Of a stretch of 64,000 nt of DNA, positions 60,501 to 64,000 are shown one piece after another. Position 1 is the stretch's first letter; every line of letters starts with the position of its first letter. The DNA is from Fistulifera solaris. Taxonomy: Eukaryota > Bacillariophyta > Bacillariophyceae > Naviculales > Stauroneidaceae. Both the position numbers and the translations under genes were made by a program. The stretch spans positions 1,471,813 to 1,535,812 of the forward strand of contig AP026127.1 in NCBI GenBank assembly GCA_030295235.1. The letters are read 5' to 3'. The notes beneath the pieces were generated by a model, which was given only the letters and a program-made list of their open reading frames with translations, did not search any database and was not told the DNA's origin.

Positions 60501-61360
60501 GTGGGAGGACAGACTGCTGAATTTTTTCAAAATGTAAGTGGGTGTGATGGACAGACCATGCTACAGCAAAATGCAAGGTACCCAATAGGAGCACCAACTC
60601 CTAGGCACAACTTGGTCAAAGATGCACACCAGAAACAAATGCCACCTGGTGTTTGTGATTGGTATCAGATAATGAATATGGGAGGTCATACAAGGGATAA
60701 AGGGTGACCAAAATTGAACCACTTGGCATTTTGGCTAATAAGGCTGAAATGCTGTTGTCAAGAGTGTACCCCAAGGTTTCTTCCAAAGAGCGTGCTGCAA
60801 ACTTCCAATCTTAGTTGTTGACAGAAGCCTTAGAACATCCACTTGTTGGGTCCATAGATATTCCATGTAAAGCACCTCAACACTATCTGTCAACAGTTGT
60901 GGGTTGCTTAGAAAGTCAACATTACTTAGCTCTTCCAGTCTACCCTGTGAGGTATTTCTTCCAACTTTATTTGCTTAATTGTCATCTTGTGTCTGCAGTT
61001 TTATGTTTTCTACTATTTTTGTGGCCTCCTCATGTCCAACCTGAATAAATTTAAGACCACGGCTTCAATAGCCATGAGTGTGTGCTGCTTTCGTGCTGGA
61101 ACATTTCCGTTTCCCGCCCAACATCAGCCAAAACATCAACTTGAGACAGACCAAGAACTTGACAAAGAAAAATGGTTGCATCAGTCAGCAAGCACCTGTA
61201 CTGAGCCTTTAGTTGGCTTTGGCTTTCCTTTGGTCATTTGTTTGCTGTATACCCTGATGTCATTAGGCTTTTTGATGCGCCTGAGCAATGCATCATCCAA
61301 CATGACAATTATTTCATCCAAGCTATAAATGAAAGCCTATGGGTAGAAAATATGCAGTAG
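60501..61360 (+). pseudogene. Decayed coding region, unknown
   Basis: Plus-strand protein-like pieces succeed one another in shifted frames: GGQTAEFFQNVSGCDGQTML at 60501, TKIEPLGILANKAEMLLSRV from about 60709 with an in-frame TAG at 60812 and then LLTEALEHPLVGSIDIPCK, and near the end VYPDVIRLFDAPEQCIIQHD to the stop at 61360. Composition is non-repetitive and protein-like, but at least three shifts and one stop interrupt it. I do not recognise the family; a mobile-element protein is the first guess given the setting. Confidence 0.4.
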
Positions 61361-61382
61361 TTAGTAGTTAGTTAGTTGAGTG

Positions 61383-62362
61383 CTAAGTCTTGAAAGCTCT
61401 ATAGCAGCTTAATGTAAAATTTACACACATCCATCCTATTAGGCTGTACATTGCTGTCTCCTTGTAAAACTTCAGCAAGGCATGGCTGTCTGTTTCTGCT
61501 TCCACATTGACACTGTTCTCTGCTTCTGCTTCAGACTCAAACTTCTTATCTCTCCAGCTGTCACTTTCTGGGACTTACGCCAACAGTACAATCTGCTTCC
61601 ACTTCCATACTACTGTCACTTTCTGGGACTTTTGCATAAATATCAACATCTTCATCATACCATCGATTTTCCACACAAACCTCTTCCGGAACTCGCTCAA
61701 ACACATCCATCTCTGATGTTCCCCAATAAAATTTGACATCATCTAGTCGCTATTTCCATTTGACCATAGTGTGCTTCTGAAGTTGTTGCATCTTAACCCA
61801 GTTTTGCACTTATCTTTGTAGATGTTCTTGAACTCTGTGTAGATACTGTAGTTCTTCATCCACTCAGCAAAGCCACTTGCTAAGGCATTATAAGGAATAA
61901 ATTTGAAGCCCAATTTTTCCAGCATCTCTTGAGAGATTCTGTTAGAGTCCCAGAACAGTAATGTTCCCTTTGCATTCTGACCCAATTAACCAGAATTTTG
62001 TCTGGATAGGATTTTTCAACTTGACAGTGACCAAAGCATTTCTTGAAACTTTCAAGATCCTTATAATGTCCCTCCCATTCTTTTTGCTCTTTTTCTTTTC
62101 TGTTCCAAGTAAACCAGCTTCATTTAGCAGATGGGCTCTGTGTGCTTTCATCTTGCCCTTCCTCATTTCTCTGCGTTGCGTTTGAATCCAAGTGTAGAGT
62201 CCACTATACTTCTTGTGTGTTAATGTTGAATTTTTCTGGTAGCTTCACGTGTATTGCTAGAGGGTTCAACAGTTTATACTCAACAATGTAGTCCAGCAGC
62301 AAACTGTATTTTGTTCTCCATTGTATGTCGTGATCATCAAAAAGACCCAGATTAGCGAGCAT
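61383..62362 (-). pseudogene. Helicase-associated (HA) domain protein fragment
   Basis: On the minus strand the sequence reads, through several frame changes, as tandem HA domains (PF03457 style: W-x-x-x-Y/F-x-x-L, then W-[VI]-x-x-Q-R, then a helix ending L-x-x-x-G-F/L). HA repeat 1: IQWRTKYSLLLDYIVEYKLL, then YTWIQTQRREMRKGKMKAHR and LLNEAGL. Repeat 2: EWEGHYKDLESFKKCFGHCQ, then NWVRMQREHY and QEMLEKLGFKFIPY. Repeat 3 begins EWMKNYSIYTEFKNIYKDK. An acidic tail follows (WYDEDVDIYAKVPESDSSME). The 5' end is cut at about 62362, where GC-rich unrelated sequence begins. So it is a truncated and frame-broken copy. Confidence 0.6.
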
Positions 62363-62958
62363 TTCTTAAGTACCGGCCTTACCGGGGAACTATCATCAGA
62401 GGAGCTACCCCCCAGCTGGTATCACCCCCCGAAGGCGCTAGCGGCAAGCGAACCAGGAGGCGGGAACAGCGACAGCGGGCCGAGAACAGGGACAACCGGG
62501 CGGGAACAGCGGTGGGCCGGTGCAGGAACAACGGCAGCAGGAGCAGCAACGTTGTTCGCCTGTCTGGGTTAGCCATCGGCCTCGGAGGAGAGGACCAAGC
62601 GAGCGGGTTCTCCAACGCCGGCGACATCATCGGATCGTCCTCCTCCTCCTGATTAAAGCCGTCAGTTCTTGCGGACCACACGGTACCGGGGCCTCATTGC
62701 TTCCCCAGACATAAGCTTCCGGATCCGCATTATCTGCGGCGCCCGGTTAGAAACTGAGGCCAGCGACTGGGATGGCTGTTAAGCTGCGGGAACTTCGCAC
62801 AAAACCAAATCCGAGCGGATCCGCATACCGCAGCTTGCAAGCGGCGCTGTTCCTCCACGGTTCCAAAGCAGCGAAGGCACATGATGTCTTTTCGAACTCC
62901 TCAGTACCTTCCCTCGACCCGATGTGTTTTGTTGGCTCCGCGTCCAGCACATGCGAAG
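62363..62958. other. GC-rich subtelomeric segment
   Basis: Composition changes abruptly: GC rises, with short repeats such as GCGGGAACAGCG and CAGGAGCAGCAACG (62460-62550). TCCGGATCCGC near 62719 and GCGGATCCGC near 62815 are similar words. No believable gene. Confidence 0.5.
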
Positions 62959-62982
62959 AGGTTAGGGTTAGGGTTAGGGTTA
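62959..62982 (+). repeat. Interstitial telomere repeat
   Basis: About three and a half TTAGGG units, about 600 bases inside the terminal array and in the same orientation. Confidence 0.9.
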
Positions 62983-63578
62983 AAGTTAGGAATTTGGAAA
63001 TTGGGATCACGGAACTTGGAACATGGAAAAAGGAACTTAGAACTAGGTAAATAGGAAGCTGGAACCAGTAAGCGAGGGGAGTAAGGAAGATGGAAGTGAA
63101 GGAAATGATGAAAATAAGGGAAAATATAAAAGGTGGCCGGAAAATGCAAATCAAACTATCTTTTTTTATTTTGTGGTGCAACAGAGACAATTGCAGCTCT
63201 CGTGGAGTGCGTTCGGGTCCATTTAAAGCAGACTTTGATCAATGTTGTACCAATATGAGCGGTGTCCTCTTTGTAGATTTGCTGGGTGTGATGGTAGAGC
63301 TTTGTTGTAGTGAGTTGGACCACCCGAAGCATCATTATGGAAGGCGATTCCTTGTAGTGCATCCAAAACAAGCTTAGCGCCAATTGTCAATGTCGGGGAG
63401 CATCGTGACAAACTTTGGGGCATTGCTTTTCAAAGGCCATGGTTCTCCAGCGGGCCTGACCATGAAGTGGTGCTTCGGACGTGGAAAGTAGAACTTGGCG
63501 GTAATGGCGCCGCGGGTTGCCATTACAGCGAAAGATACCAGCAGGGGCTTGCATCAATGCCTCCTGAAATGCCTCACG
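62983..63578. other. Telomere-adjacent unique sequence
   Basis: The first 100 bases are GGAACTTGGAA/GGAA-type degenerate repeats (62990-63065). The rest has overlapping short ORFs on both strands with no recognised domain. Nothing supported. Confidence 0.5.
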
Positions 63579-64000
63579 TTAGGGTTAGGGTTAGGGTTAG
63601 GGTTAGGGTTAGGGTTAGGGTTAGGGTTAGGGTTAGGGTTAGGGTTAGGGTTAGGGTTAGGGTTAGGGTTAGGGTTAGGGTTAGGGTTAGGGTTGGGGTT
63701 AGGGGTTGAGGGTTAGGGTTAGGGTTAGGGTTAGGGTTAGGGTTAGGGTTAGGGTTAGGGTTAGGGTTAGGGTTAGGGTTAGGGTTAGGGTTAGGGTTAG
63801 GGTTAGGGTTAGGGGTTGGGGTTAGGGTTAGGGTTAGGGTTAGGGTTAGGGTTAGGGTTAGGGTTAGGGTTGGGGTTAGGGTTAGGGTTAGGGTTAGGGT
63901 TAGGGTTAGGGTTAGGGTTAGGGGTTAGGGGTTAGGGTTGAGGGTTAGGGTTGAGGGTTGAGGGTTAGGGTTAGGAGTTAGGGTTAGGGTTAGGGTTAGG
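63579..64000 (+). repeat. Telomere (TTAGGG)n at right chromosome end
   Basis: About 420 bases of TTAGGG on the + strand to the window's last base. Orientation (G-rich strand 3' outward) is right for a right-hand chromosome end. Variant units (TTGGGG, TTAGGGG, TTGAGGG) appear at about 63690-63712, 63812-63824, 63868 and densely after 63920. Confidence 0.97.

Noticed and set aside
63467-63716. ORFs encoding VRVRVR or LGLGLG repeats at the right end
   Set aside because: They are the TTAGGG telomere array read as codons.

Overview
This window is nuclear DNA from a photosynthetic heterokont, most likely a diatom, and it ends in a chromosome end. The evidence is eukaryotic: spliceosomal GT-AG introns of about 59-114 bases in six genes, an intron-bearing tRNA-Phe, a TRAPP subunit, TFIIS, an ASCC3/Slh1-type helicase and a two-pore K+ channel. 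A plastid-type peroxiredoxin begins with a signal peptide followed by the ASAFAP-type cleavage motif typical of diatoms. The last 420 bases are TTAGGG repeats running outward on the + strand. I cannot fix the species.

Layout. 0.2-9.2 kb: SCOT (3-oxoacid CoA-transferase), two Ser-rich unknown proteins, a secreted and probably GPI-anchored protein, and GDP-mannose 4,6-dehydratase. 9.5-25.3 kb: a repeat protein built on an RTSTSDSL/KTRRGG unit, a TRAPPC2L-like trafficking subunit, a coiled-coil protein ending in a CaaX box, a CIR1-like splicing/corepressor protein, a large NB-ARC plus TPR protein, and a KsgA/Dim1 rRNA dimethyltransferase. 25.3-37.1 kb: a repeat-bearing gap with tRNA-Phe(GAA), TFIIS, then three large disordered unknown proteins on the minus strand. 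37.6-55.0 kb: an unknown protein, an AlkB-THUMP-methyltransferase fusion, an array of palindromes, a secretory protein, the ribonucleotide reductase large subunit, a two-pore K+ channel with EF hands, an ASCC3/Slh1 helicase and peroxiredoxin Q. 55-64 kb: gene-poor subtelomere with nested inverted repeats, a TIR element carrying a tandem array, two decayed coding regions (one with helicase-associated HA domains), and the telomere.

The genes do not form one pathway. RNR (dNTP supply), the ASCC3-like helicase and the AlkB fusion touch nucleic-acid metabolism or repair; KsgA, the tRNA gene and the THUMP methyltransferase touch translation; TFIIS and the CIR1-like protein touch mRNA production. 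A strong technical theme is that at least eight genes, including conserved ones (TFIIS, KsgA, ASCC3), are broken by single-base shifts, mostly in homopolymer runs. This looks like residual sequencing error rather than mass pseudogene formation. I annotate these as single genes spanning the shifts.
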